A stretch of DNA of 64,000 nt from Niastella caeni (GTDB lineage Bacteria > Bacteroidota > Bacteroidia > Chitinophagales > Chitinophagaceae), in contig NZ_STFF01000008.1 of NCBI RefSeq assembly GCF_004834005.1, forward strand, positions 62,001 through 126,000, read 5' to 3'. This document shows positions 17,256 to 26,410 of this stretch, piece after piece. The translations under genes were made by a program, and so were the position numbers. The notes beneath the pieces were generated by a model. It ran no database searches. It worked only from the letters and a program-made list of their open reading frames with translations, and was not told the DNA's origin. Each line of letters opens with the position of its first letter. Within the stretch, counting starts at the first letter, position 1.

Positions 17256-18257
17256 ATGTATACTCAAAAATATCATACGCAGGACATCAGCCAGGCGACT
17301 TTTTTAGTAACCGGAGGCGCTGGTTTTATCGGATCGAACATTGTTGAATATTTACTGACGCATGGCGCTGGTAAAGTACGTGTGCTGGATAATTTCAGTA
17401 CCGGTTCTATGGAAAATATTGAACCATGGTTAGCCCGTCCTGAATTTAGTTTGATCGAAGGCGATATACGTGATCTGGATACCTGCCGTCGTGCAGTAGA
17501 TGGTGTTGACTATGTGTTGCACCAGGCAGCACTGGGTTCTGTGCCCCGTTCAATCAATGACCCTATAACCAGTAACGAAGTAAACGTAAGTGGTTTTTTG
17601 AACATGCTGGTAGCAGCACGTGATGGCGGGGTTAAAAGAATGGTGTATGCAGCAAGCTCCAGTACTTATGGTGATCATCCGGGGTTACCTAAAGTAGAAG
17701 ACAAAATAGGCAACCCGCTTTCGCCCTACGCGGTTACTAAATATGTAAATGAACTATATGCGCAGGTGTTTAGCCGGGTATACGATTTTCATACCATCGG
17801 CTTGCGTTATTTCAACGTATTTGGCCCAAGGCAAAACCCGCGCGGACCATATGCTGCTGTAATTCCTTTATTCATACAAAGTGCATTGAACCAGCAGGCG
17901 CCGTTCATTAACGGTGATGGCGCTACCAGTCGCGATTTTACGTTTGTTGAAAATGCGGTGCAAGCGAATATCAAAGCCTGTTTTGCGCCTGATATTGCCC
18001 TTCATGAAGTAGTGAACGTTGCAGTGGGTGATGTAACAACGCTGAATCAGTTGTGGAAATACATTTGTGATATAACAGGAATAGATCTGCAACCCAATTA
18101 TCGCGAAGAGCGCAAAGGTGATGTTCGCCATAGCCTGGCCAACGTTAGCAAAGCACAACAACTGATGGGGTATCAACCTGCTGTAACAATTCAAGCAGGA
18201 TTACAAACAACAGTGGAGTGGTACAAGCAGTCATCATATTTGAAAGTAACACCTTAA
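17256..18257 (+). CDS. UDP-N-acetylglucosamine(uronate) 4-epimerase (WbpP/TviC type)
   Basis: Extended short-chain dehydrogenase/epimerase of 333 residues that interconverts the C4 configuration of UDP-HexNAc or its uronate. The NAD-binding TGGAGFIGSNIVEYLL lies at about residues 19-34; the catalytic Ser-Tyr-Lys set is in AASSSTYGDHPGLPK and PYAVTKY; LRYFNVFGPRQNPRGPYAAV and RDFTFVENAV are family blocks. GLPKVEDKIGNPLSPYAVTK is characteristic of WbpP/TviC proteins. Pairing with the TviB-type dehydrogenase suggests a GalNAcA-type residue in the polysaccharide. Confidence 0.87.
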   Translation: MYTQKYHTQDISQATFLVTGGAGFIGSNIVEYLLTHGAGKVRVLDNFSTGSMENIEPWLARPEFSLIEGDIRDLDTCRRAVDGVDYVLHQAALGSVPRSINDPITSNEVNVSGFLNMLVAARDGGVKRMVYAASSSTYGDHPGLPKVEDKIGNPLSPYAVTKYVNELYAQVFSRVYDFHTIGLRYFNVFGPRQNPRGPYAAVIPLFIQSALNQQAPFINGDGATSRDFTFVENAVQANIKACFAPDIALHEVVNVAVGDVTTLNQLWKYICDITGIDLQPNYREERKGDVRHSLANVSKAQQLMGYQPAVTIQAGLQTTVEWYKQSSYLKVTP

Positions 18258-18305
18258 AATAGCTCAGCAGTACCGGCAACCGGCAATAAAAAAATATAAC
18301 GTACA

Positions 18306-19130
18306 ATGAATAGAAACCACATACATCCTGCTACCCTCCTGATTTGTTTTGCAGCGTTTGTTTTGATGCTTACCACTTCTTGCAGCACGGGTAAAAAATT
18401 AAATTATTTTAATGATCTTCCTGATGCAGAAACTTTAGAATTAAAGGCGATGCCTGTACCGGAGCGTGTAATAGAGCGCGGAGACAGGTTAGATATTAAT
18501 TTTATTGTAAAAGATCAGGAGAGCGCCGCATTCTTTAACAAGCACAGTATGGCTGGAGTAGCTAATGCTGCAGCTGCTGTTACCGGCGGTGGCGGTGGTA
18601 CCGGTGGCGGTACGCCGGATTATTTGGTAGATGCTGAAGGAGAAGTTGAAATTCCGGTTGTTGGTAGAGTAAGGCTGGCAGGTTTAACCACCCAGCAGGC
18701 GAAACAAAAATTGATGGGCCTGGTAAGCCCGTTCTTAAAGGATCCCCTGGTTGAAGTAGGTTTTACTTCTTTTAAAGTAACGGTGTTGGGTGAGGTAAAG
18801 AACCCAGGTTCTTTTGTTATTTCGGCCCAACACGCCACTTTACTGGAAGCCCTCGCGGCCGCTGGTGATCTGCCACACACCGCCAAACGGTATGACGTTC
18901 GTTTATACCGCGATTACAATGGCAAGAGAACAATCAGAAAATTCGATTTAAGAAAATCAAGTGTGCTGGAAGATCCGGATATTTTTCAAATGCGGCCCAA
19001 TGATGTGATCTATGTTCAGGCTCGTTCCGGTTCTGTGTTCAAGGAAGATTTTGGAATATTTGCTTCGATAGTTACCATTCTTATCTCTGCGGTTACCCTT
19101 GGCTTTACCGTTCAAAATTCAAATAACTAA
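18306..19130 (+). CDS. Wza-like polysaccharide export lipoprotein
   Basis: Outer-membrane export channel component for the polymer. The N-terminus has a lipoprotein signal with lipobox LTTSC, then a polysaccharide-export (PES) domain beginning at ERGDRLDINFIV and continuing through YLVDAEGEVEIPVVGRVRLAGLT, followed by a SLBB-type domain (KVTVLGEVKNPGSFVI). A glycine-rich insert (TGGGGGTGGGT) interrupts the PES domain. A C-terminal hydrophobic segment (FGIFASIVTILISAVTLGFTV) could span a membrane. At 274 residues it is shorter than E. coli Wza (about 380), as is usual in Bacteroidota. It lies 11 bp before the Wzc gene. Confidence 0.9.
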   Translation: MNRNHIHPATLLICFAAFVLMLTTSCSTGKKLNYFNDLPDAETLELKAMPVPERVIERGDRLDINFIVKDQESAAFFNKHSMAGVANAAAAVTGGGGGTGGGTPDYLVDAEGEVEIPVVGRVRLAGLTTQQAKQKLMGLVSPFLKDPLVEVGFTSFKVTVLGEVKNPGSFVISAQHATLLEALAAAGDLPHTAKRYDVRLYRDYNGKRTIRKFDLRKSSVLEDPDIFQMRPNDVIYVQARSGSVFKEDFGIFASIVTILISAVTLGFTVQNSNN

Positions 19131-19141
19131 AACTTTCATCC

Positions 19142-21502
19142 ATGGAGCAGAAGTATTATGACGAGCCAGAAGAAAGTAAAGGTTTTGATGCAAAACGACT
19201 TTTCTCGAAACTCGCAAAAAGCTATTACTGGCTTATTTTATCCGCCGGCGTTTTGTTGGCTGGTGCTTTCCTGTATATAAGATACACGGTACCGCTATTC
19301 CAGGTATCTACTTATATCCAGGTGCAATCGCCCAGCGAAGTAACTACTAATATCCTGGGAGGCTCGGCTTTTGGCCAAGCCCCTGCCGCCGCTGCACAAG
19401 CGCAACCTGATTTGAACAGCGAAATATTTAAGCTGGAATCTGCAGCGCTGATACAAAAGATCGTTGACTCATTGCACCTCGATATTGAAGTGATGACGAA
19501 GGGCCGGGTGCTCGATAAACCACTTCACCTGGATTCATTGCCGTTTACCATTAGCGTAAAACGGTTTGATGTTGATGAAAAAACACCTGTTTACAAACTG
19601 CTGGTAAGTGAAGAAGGATATAAACTGCAGCATGAAAAACAAGTGGTTAAAGGCTCGTACAATCAACCGCTGGTATTTAAACATGATACCATCACCATTG
19701 AGCCCAAGCCATTTATCTCTATTAAAAAGGGCGTATACCTGCTTCGCTTCCCAGGCGAGGCCGGTGCTGTGGCAAAATATTCATCAAGGATCTCAGCCAG
19801 TGCTGTTCCTAAAGGCGGTATGGCTATGTTGCAGGTATCGGTGCGTGATGAAATACCTGAAAGGGCTAAACAGATTGTTGAAGTGCTGCTTTACAATTAT
19901 GATGAAGCCAACTTCGAATTCAAAAGCAAAGCCCTGCGTACTGAAATAGAGTTTTTAGAAAACAGGTTGTCTACCGTATCATCAGAACTGTCGCAACAGG
20001 CCAATAAGGTTAAAGATTTCAAATCGAATAACCGGGTGAATGACGTGCCTACTTCCGCCAACCAGATCCTCGGTAACCTGGTTACGCTCGACAGTCGCAA
20101 AAGTGAAAATATATTAAAAGAAAACCTGTTAAGCCAGGTTGAAAGTAACATTCGCGAACAAAGCGGCCAGGAGCAGATCATTCCAAATGTGACTGCATTG
20201 AATGATCCGGGATTAAGCAGTATTGTTGACCAATTCAATAAGCTGGTATTAAGAAGAAAAGAGATCCTCGATCGCGGTACAGCGCAGGATATCCGCCTGC
20301 CTGAGATCAATGCCGCCTTGACCACTATAAAGAATAGCATTTTCGCTAATATCAATAGCATTCGTCAGCAATTAAAAACAAGCAATGCCTTTATTGCTTC
20401 CCAGGAACAAAGTGCTACCGGACGTTTTCAGGGTATGGCTGAAAAAGAAAAAGACCTGAACCAAACCAACCGGGTATTGGGCGTGAAGGATGCATTGTAT
20501 ACTTTCCTGCAGCAAAAGATAGAGGATAAGAAAATGGAATACGCTTCAGCAGGTATTGCCGGTTCACGTATTATTGACTGGAATATCAGCAAAAGTGTAA
20601 ACCCCAAACCTTACGTGGTGTATGCCATGGCATTTATTCTGGGTATTCTGTTACCTGTGTTGGTGATAGTAGTGCAGTTTATGATGAATAATAAAATTGA
20701 GACCCGCGAAGACGTTCATAATGTTACTTCCCTGCCTATTGCTGGTGAGATCATTCTTGATGACAGCAAAACCGACCTGGTAATTGCCGAAGAAACGGTT
20801 TCACCTATTGCCGAGCAATTCAGGACCCTGCGCACGAATATTTCTTATATGGGATATGGTCCCGAACAGAAAGTGCTCATGGTTACCTCCAGTGTAAGCG
20901 GCGAAGGAAAAAGCTTTGTGAGTTTGAACCTGGCAAGTTCGCTGGCCATCAGTAACAAGAAAGTGGTGTTGCTCGAATTCGACTTACGCAATCCCAGCCT
21001 GTCTGAACGCTTAGGGTTTAAAAAATCGGCAGGTATTACCAATTACCTGCGTGGTGAAGTTCAGGTAGATGATGTGGTGCAAATGGTGCCAGAATTAGAA
21101 AACCTTCTATTCATCAGTGCAGGTACTCCATTGCCTTTGAACCCGGGCGAAATCATTCTGCACCCACGCATGAAATCGTTATTCGATTACCTGAAAGCAC
21201 ATTATGATTACATTATAATGGATACGCCGCCGGTTGAAGCTGTGTCAGATGCTTTATCGTTGGGTAAAATGGCAGACATCTCATTCTTTGTATTGCGGCA
21301 TAAGTATACGTTGCGCCCATCCATTAAACTCATTAACCAGTTACATGAAGACCAGAAGTTACCGCACATATCATTGATCATAAATGGTATAAAGCCCGGC
21401 TATGGATTTCAGCATGTGTATGGTTATGGATACGAGTATGGACAAATGGGCAAATCAAAAAAGAAGAAAAAAAGTTCCTCTGGTAAACTGAAGATAGCGT
21501 AA
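19142..21502 (+). CDS. Wzc-like polysaccharide co-polymerase / tyrosine autokinase
   Basis: Inner-membrane protein of 786 residues controlling polymer length and export. A Wzz domain starts after transmembrane helix 1 (about residues 28-50); long periplasmic coiled coils follow; helix 2 lies around residues 495-520 (YVVYAMAFILGILLPVLVIV). The cytoplasmic BY-kinase domain has Walker A SVSGEGKSFVSLN (about residue 583), Walker A' VVLLEFDLRNPSL (about 610) and Walker B YIIMDTPPVEA (about 690). The C-terminus has a tyrosine cluster (YGFQHVYGYGYEYGQ) for autophosphorylation, then a Lys/Ser-rich tail. Directly downstream of the Wza gene. Confidence 0.95.
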   Translation: MEQKYYDEPEESKGFDAKRLFSKLAKSYYWLILSAGVLLAGAFLYIRYTVPLFQVSTYIQVQSPSEVTTNILGGSAFGQAPAAAAQAQPDLNSEIFKLESAALIQKIVDSLHLDIEVMTKGRVLDKPLHLDSLPFTISVKRFDVDEKTPVYKLLVSEEGYKLQHEKQVVKGSYNQPLVFKHDTITIEPKPFISIKKGVYLLRFPGEAGAVAKYSSRISASAVPKGGMAMLQVSVRDEIPERAKQIVEVLLYNYDEANFEFKSKALRTEIEFLENRLSTVSSELSQQANKVKDFKSNNRVNDVPTSANQILGNLVTLDSRKSENILKENLLSQVESNIREQSGQEQIIPNVTALNDPGLSSIVDQFNKLVLRRKEILDRGTAQDIRLPEINAALTTIKNSIFANINSIRQQLKTSNAFIASQEQSATGRFQGMAEKEKDLNQTNRVLGVKDALYTFLQQKIEDKKMEYASAGIAGSRIIDWNISKSVNPKPYVVYAMAFILGILLPVLVIVVQFMMNNKIETREDVHNVTSLPIAGEIILDDSKTDLVIAEETVSPIAEQFRTLRTNISYMGYGPEQKVLMVTSSVSGEGKSFVSLNLASSLAISNKKVVLLEFDLRNPSLSERLGFKKSAGITNYLRGEVQVDDVVQMVPELENLLFISAGTPLPLNPGEIILHPRMKSLFDYLKAHYDYIIMDTPPVEAVSDALSLGKMADISFFVLRHKYTLRPSIKLINQLHEDQKLPHISLIINGIKPGYGFQHVYGYGYEYGQMGKSKKKKKSSSGKLKIA

Positions 21503-21505
21503 GAA

Positions 21506-21545
21506 GCTTAACGCAAAACGAGCAACAAGGTATTTGGCGTTAAGC
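21506..21545 (+). other. Intercistronic hairpin between wzc-type and ABC genes
   Basis: Perfect 9-bp arms GCTTAACGC (21506-21514) and GCGTTAAGC (21537-21545) flank a 22-nt loop, followed by more GCGTTAGCG-type words. No U-tract follows, so this may be an RNA processing or stability element or a dispersed intergenic repeat rather than a terminator. Confidence 0.5.
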
Positions 21546-21582
21546 ATAAACGTTCTGCGTTAGCGTAAAAAATAAACGAACG

Positions 21583-23385
21583 ATGAAATTTTCTTTGAAA
21601 AATAATTTCCTGACTCATTTTAAGTACTATTACAGCATCATTGGTAACAAGCTGTTGGTGTTTCTTGGCTTAAGTATTTTGATCAGCTTTTTAGATGGTA
21701 TGGGCCTGGCAATGTTTATCCCACTGTTAAAAGCAGTTGGCGATGGCCAAACGCAGGCGGCAGCCGATAATCAGGAATCGTTGGGACAATTGCAGCACCT
21801 CATCGGTCTTATTAAAAAAATGGGGTTTCAGTTAACGGTTACAACCGTGCTGATGTCGCTGGTTACCTTGTTTGTGTTCAAGGGCATAATGAAATACTTC
21901 CAAATGAAGTTTTATGCCCGGTTACGCGAGCTGTTCATTAAAAAAGTGCGTTATAAACTGGTGAATAACCTGGAAGGCTTATCATACAGCGCCTTTTTAA
22001 AGATCGATTCAGGAAAAATTCAAAATACACTCACTACCGAAGTTCACCGTTTGTTTCAGTCGTTCCATTTTTATTTTACCGCAGCCCAGGCGGCGGTAAT
22101 GTTGCTGACCTATATGTTCCTGGCATTTCTGGCCAACTACCAGTTTGCCGTTTTGGTGTGCGTTGGCGCGGTGGTATCGAACCTGATCTACAACAATATT
22201 TACAAGACCACCAAAAATGCTTCGAACGAATTGTCGAAGAAGGGAGCCGATTTCAACAGCTTTCTTATTCAAACCACTCATTACTTTAAATACCTTAAAT
22301 CGACCAATACCTTTAACCGGTATGCCGGAAAATTAAAGAATGTAATTAACCAGGCTGAAGGGTTAAATCGTAAGATCGGTCACATGACGGCCATTGCTAC
22401 CAGTATTAAAGAACCCATCATTGTAATTATAGTTACGGTTGTAATATTTGCGCAATTGAACTGGATGGGCGCCAGTTTGGGCAGCATCATCCTGAGTTTA
22501 TTACTGTTTTACAGGGCACTCAGCTTCCTCGTAATGACGCAAAACTACTGGCAGGGCTTTATTGAAAATAGCGGCGGTATCAATTCGGTAAATTCTCTTA
22601 CAAAGGAAATGGCCGCTTTACAGGAAGTGCATGGGCCAGTTGGTTTTAAAACCATCCAGGATAAAATCGAGCTTCAGAACGTTACCTTGTCGTACGATAG
22701 CTTACGGGTGCTGGATGGCATCAGTATTGAAGTACCCAAAAAATCAACCATTGCCCTGGTAGGTGAAAGCGGCGCCGGTAAAACCACCCTGGCCAATATG
22801 ATTGCAGGTTTAATTCGGCCCGATACCGGCGAGTTGTACATTGATGGTATTCCCATGCAGCAATACAACCTGAACACCTATCGCGAAAAAGTTGGATATA
22901 TTTCACAGGAACCCGTAGTGTTTAACGACACCATCTTTAATAATATCACTTTCTGGGCCGAACCTACACCTGAAAATAAAAAACGCTTTAACGAAGTGTT
23001 GCGTATGGCGTCACTGGTCAGTTATGTAAATTCACTGCCTGAAAAAGAATTAACCAACCTGGGCGATAATGGTATCCTGATCTCCGGAGGTCAACGCCAG
23101 CGTATCTCCATTGCCCGAGAGTTGTATAAAGATACCGAGGTGCTTATTTTTGATGAAGCTACTTCGGCGCTCGATTCAGAAACAGAAAAGATCATTCAGG
23201 AAAATATTGAACATTTACGGGGTACTTACACCATCGTATTAATTGCACACCGGTTATCAACCATTAAAGAAGCTGATACCATTTACTTACTGGAAAGAGG
23301 GAAAGTAACCGCTTCCGGTTCGTTCGACGAAATGGTAAATAAATCTACCCGTTTCCAAAAGATGGTTTCTTTACAGGGTATTTAA
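21583..23385 (+). CDS. ABC transporter, PglK/MsbA-type lipid-linked oligosaccharide flippase candidate
   Basis: Full half-transporter of 600 residues: an N-terminal membrane domain of about six helices (residues 20-330) fused to an ATPase. The ATPase carries Walker A GESGAGKTTLANMIAG (about residue 394), signature LISGGQRQRISIAREL (about 500) and Walker B VLIFDEATSALD (about 521), with the H-loop in LIAHRLSTIKEAD. Its place inside a polysaccharide operon with PglC/D/E/F-like genes, and the lack of any Wzx in the window, suggest it flips undecaprenyl-diphosphate-linked repeat units as PglK does. A lipid-A or peptide exporter cannot be excluded from sequence alone. Confidence 0.83.
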   Translation: MKFSLKNNFLTHFKYYYSIIGNKLLVFLGLSILISFLDGMGLAMFIPLLKAVGDGQTQAAADNQESLGQLQHLIGLIKKMGFQLTVTTVLMSLVTLFVFKGIMKYFQMKFYARLRELFIKKVRYKLVNNLEGLSYSAFLKIDSGKIQNTLTTEVHRLFQSFHFYFTAAQAAVMLLTYMFLAFLANYQFAVLVCVGAVVSNLIYNNIYKTTKNASNELSKKGADFNSFLIQTTHYFKYLKSTNTFNRYAGKLKNVINQAEGLNRKIGHMTAIATSIKEPIIVIIVTVVIFAQLNWMGASLGSIILSLLLFYRALSFLVMTQNYWQGFIENSGGINSVNSLTKEMAALQEVHGPVGFKTIQDKIELQNVTLSYDSLRVLDGISIEVPKKSTIALVGESGAGKTTLANMIAGLIRPDTGELYIDGIPMQQYNLNTYREKVGYISQEPVVFNDTIFNNITFWAEPTPENKKRFNEVLRMASLVSYVNSLPEKELTNLGDNGILISGGQRQRISIARELYKDTEVLIFDEATSALDSETEKIIQENIEHLRGTYTIVLIAHRLSTIKEADTIYLLERGKVTASGSFDEMVNKSTRFQKMVSLQGI

Positions 23386-23427
23386 GCATTACTTAATTTA
23401 TTGCTCGCTTTTAATAAAATTATCAGG

Positions 23428-23452
23428 AAGGCATTCCTCCAGGCCATGCCTT
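23428..23452 (+). other. Short intergenic hairpin
   Basis: Arms AAGGCAT and ATGCCTT (7 bp) enclose 11 nt in the 201-bp gap between the ABC gene and the first GT2 gene. A T-rich stretch begins only about 85 bp later, so terminator function is doubtful. Confidence 0.3.
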
Positions 23453-23586
23453 TGTTACGGGATTCATGCATTGTTCATCAGCAACTTGCGCCCGTGATAC
23501 TGTTTAAACAGCAGTAGTAAGATCCTATTTCTATAAACCGCCCTTTTTTTGAAAACCTATTTCTAAGGATTTGAAATTATTCTTTT

Positions 23587-24483
23587 ATGAGCACTAAAAA
23601 ATTCGCTGCATTTGTTGTCACCTTCAATCGTGCAGAAATTTTAATGGATACCATTCATAAGATCTTTACGCAAACTGTGCCCCCCGAAAAGTTATTGGTG
23701 GTAGATAATGGTACAACTGATGAAACAAAAAAGAAACTGGATGAATTATATCCCGAAGTGGCATATATAAAAATGGGCTATAATGCCGGTCCTGCAGGTG
23801 GCGATAAAGTAGGGTTGGAAATTCTGGCTAATGAAGGGTATGAATGGATCTTCTGGGGTGATGACAATGACCCACCGCCTACACAGGATACATTTGAGAA
23901 ATTGTTACTGCTGGCTGAAGCAAATAAAAATAACTGCGGCCAGGTTGGTATGGTTGGCAGCCGTTTTAATAAATTAACAGGGTTGTTACAACGTGCATCA
24001 AATGAAGAATTGCGCGAAAACGCATACATCGAAGTGGATACGATTGGCGGCGGGCAATGTAAAATTGTGAATGCAAAAAGTATTTTAAATGGCGTTTTGC
24101 CCGAAGCAAAATTGTTCTTCGGTTTTGAAGATCTTGACTTTGATCTGTCGCAAAAAAAAGCCGGTTACCGTATACTTGTGCACAGCGATCTGTTTTTAAA
24201 TTGTCGCGAGCGCTGGGACCGGTTAAATGTTCCGAATAAGGTAGCTCGTAAAAAAGACGAACGAGTATTGTGGAGAGATTACTACAGCATTCGTAATGCC
24301 CTGTTCATTATGAAAAAACACCGTCATTATTTGGCATTTCTGTCTATTCTGATGGTTTCTTTTGGGAAAAGTATTTTGAGCTTCAAACATGGTTTCCGAT
24401 ATGGAACACTTGTAACAAAAAATACCTGTAAGGCGGTACGTGATTATGGGTTAAGCAGATATTATAAGAGTAGCACCGTTTAA
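23587..24483 (+). CDS. GT2-family glycosyltransferase (first of a duplicated pair)
   Basis: Cytoplasmic inverting glycosyltransferase of 298 residues that adds one sugar of the repeat unit. The GT-A fold start AAFVVTFNRAEILMDTIHKI and VVDNGTTDE are followed by an acidic motif GDDNDPP (the DxD-equivalent) and a FFGFEDLDFDLSQKKAGY block close to the expected catalytic ED region. Donor and acceptor cannot be assigned. It is a close paralogue of the protein encoded at 24559-25452, sharing most blocks in order including the C-terminal RYGTLVTKNTCKA. Confidence 0.88.
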   Translation: MSTKKFAAFVVTFNRAEILMDTIHKIFTQTVPPEKLLVVDNGTTDETKKKLDELYPEVAYIKMGYNAGPAGGDKVGLEILANEGYEWIFWGDDNDPPPTQDTFEKLLLLAEANKNNCGQVGMVGSRFNKLTGLLQRASNEELRENAYIEVDTIGGGQCKIVNAKSILNGVLPEAKLFFGFEDLDFDLSQKKAGYRILVHSDLFLNCRERWDRLNVPNKVARKKDERVLWRDYYSIRNALFIMKKHRHYLAFLSILMVSFGKSILSFKHGFRYGTLVTKNTCKAVRDYGLSRYYKSSTV

Positions 24484-24558
24484 ATAGGTTACAATATAAT
24501 AATAGCACAAAACATCCTGTACCGGCTCATTGTGTGGGATGCCTTTAAATGACACTTT

Positions 24559-25452
24559 ATGAGTAATAAAAAATTTGCAGCGTTTATAGTTACTTTTCAG
24601 CGGCCTGATATTTTGATGGACACTATTCAAAAGATCCTCGATCAAACCAGGCCTCCGGATAAACTGCTTGTTGTTGATAATAACGACAACGATGAAACTA
24701 AAAATAAACTCGCGCAGCTTTACCCAAATGTTGCACATTTAAAGGTTGGCCATAATTCAGGTTTTGCCGGTGGCGGTAAAGCCGGATTGGAAGCGCTTGC
24801 TAAGGAAGGGTATGAGTGGATATTATGGGCCGATGATAACGACCCTCCATATACTGAAGATACATTGGAGAAACTGCTGCACCTGGCAGAGTCATATGGA
24901 GCCAATTGCGGTCAGGTTGGCGTTGTGGGCCATAAAATAAACAAGCGCACCGGTTTGGTAATAAGAACTACCAATGATGAATTGGAGAAAGGCGGCGAAT
25001 ACCTTGAAGTGGATACGATCGGCGGCGGTATGATTAAAGTTATTAAAGGCGAAAGTGTTTTGAAAGGCATCGTGCCCGAAGCAAAATTGTTTTTTGGATT
25101 TGAAGATCTCGATCACGATCTGTCGCAAAAAAGAGCGGGATATAAAATACTGGTGCATACCGGTTTGTTCATGGAGCTGCGTAAAAAGTGGAATAAGGTG
25201 AATTTCAAAAAAACATCAACTGTAAGAAAGAAAGATGAAAGCGTATTGTGGAGAGATTATTACAGCATCCGGAATTCGTTGTTTGTAATGGTTAAAAACC
25301 GGTATTACCTGGCATTCTTTTCTATTCTGTTTGTTTCATTTGCGAAAAGCTTGTTAAGCTATAAATATGGCTTCCGCTATGGAACGCTGGTAACCAAAAA
25401 TACCTGTAAAGCAATACGTGATTACGGATTGAACAGGTGGTATAAAAGATAA
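24559..25452 (+). CDS. GT2-family glycosyltransferase (second of a duplicated pair)
   Basis: GT-A glycosyltransferase of 297 residues. It begins AAFIVTFQRPDILMDTIQKI, has VVDNNDNDETKNKL, ADDNDPPYTEDTLEKLL as the DxD-like region, LFFGFEDLDHDLSQKRAGY and SVLWRDYYSIRNSLFVM. Its alignment with the product of 23587-24483 runs gap-poor from end to end, so the two arose by tandem duplication. Differences cluster in the middle (residues about 130-150 and 205-225), which may alter donor or acceptor choice. Both belong to the putative repeat-unit assembly line. Confidence 0.88.
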   Translation: MSNKKFAAFIVTFQRPDILMDTIQKILDQTRPPDKLLVVDNNDNDETKNKLAQLYPNVAHLKVGHNSGFAGGGKAGLEALAKEGYEWILWADDNDPPYTEDTLEKLLHLAESYGANCGQVGVVGHKINKRTGLVIRTTNDELEKGGEYLEVDTIGGGMIKVIKGESVLKGIVPEAKLFFGFEDLDHDLSQKRAGYKILVHTGLFMELRKKWNKVNFKKTSTVRKKDESVLWRDYYSIRNSLFVMVKNRYYLAFFSILFVSFAKSLLSYKYGFRYGTLVTKNTCKAIRDYGLNRWYKR

Positions 25453-25494
25453 TCCTGAAAATAATAAGAAACGCTTTATAATCTCTATTACTAT

Positions 25495-26370
25495 ATGAGT
25501 TCGAATGTATGCGCAATATTGGTTACGTTTAACAGGCTCGAAACATTGAAGTCTGCCCTGGAACATGTGCTGGCGCAAATCGTAAAACCAACGACCATCG
25601 TAATTGTAGACAACAATAGCACTGATGGCACTATTGAATACCTGCAATCGGTTCACGGCCAGAACAACATCCATTGCATTTTTATGGATAACAACACCGG
25701 TTCGGCAGGCGCCATTGCCGCTGGAATGACATTTGGCTTAACGAATAATAAAACCACTTACGATTATTTCTGGGTACTGGACGACGATACATTGTATGCG
25801 CCAAATGCATTAAAAGACCTCGTTGAAAATATTGAGCAAAGTAAATTCTCGATGATAGGGTTGCACGGCGCTCATATTAAAATGGGTAGAAAGATACAGG
25901 TGAAGGATGACGTTAAGTTGCAGGAAGTAGATTATGCCATGATAGATGGCGCCCTCATAAAAGCCGAGGTGGTGCGTAAGCTGGGTACCATTTGTGAAGA
26001 GTTTTTTATGATGTGCGATGATCATGAATATTCCGTACGCATGCAGCGCGGCGGTTATAAAATAGGTGTTTTGAAGAATGGCGCCGATAATCGTTTGTAT
26101 TTAGGAGGTGGCGGCCAGTTTACCCGCGCTACGTTGTGGAGAGGGTATTATTCAGCCCGCAATCACATATTTATTATAAAGAAACATTTCTCCTTTGTAA
26201 ATTTATTTGGCTATTGCGTGCTGCAAACAAAGTTGTTACTTACTGCTGCTTTCCTGGCGCCAGACCGGTTCAGGCGGGTAAAATTCAGATTGATGGGAAT
26301 ATGGCACGGTATAATAGGAAGAGGGGGCAGAACATTAGACCCGGGCACACTGAAATTCAGATCAAAATAA
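25495..26370 (+). CDS. GT2-family glycosyltransferase
   Basis: Third GT2 protein in a row, 291 residues. It shows the GT-A N-terminus CAILVTFNRLETLKSALEHV, IVDNNSTDGTIEYL, the metal-binding region WVLDDDTLYAP and a later CDDHEYSVRMQRGGYK block that matches the ED catalytic region of rhamnosyltransferase-like GT2 enzymes. It is clearly more distant from the two preceding paralogues. A basic, hydrophobic C-terminal segment may tether it to the inner membrane. The sugar it transfers is unknown. Confidence 0.87.
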   Translation: MSSNVCAILVTFNRLETLKSALEHVLAQIVKPTTIVIVDNNSTDGTIEYLQSVHGQNNIHCIFMDNNTGSAGAIAAGMTFGLTNNKTTYDYFWVLDDDTLYAPNALKDLVENIEQSKFSMIGLHGAHIKMGRKIQVKDDVKLQEVDYAMIDGALIKAEVVRKLGTICEEFFMMCDDHEYSVRMQRGGYKIGVLKNGADNRLYLGGGGQFTRATLWRGYYSARNHIFIIKKHFSFVNLFGYCVLQTKLLLTAAFLAPDRFRRVKFRLMGIWHGIIGRGGRTLDPGTLKFRSK

Positions 26371-26410
26371 GGTAGCAGGTAGTAAACATTCAATAACATC
26401 AAACAAGAAA

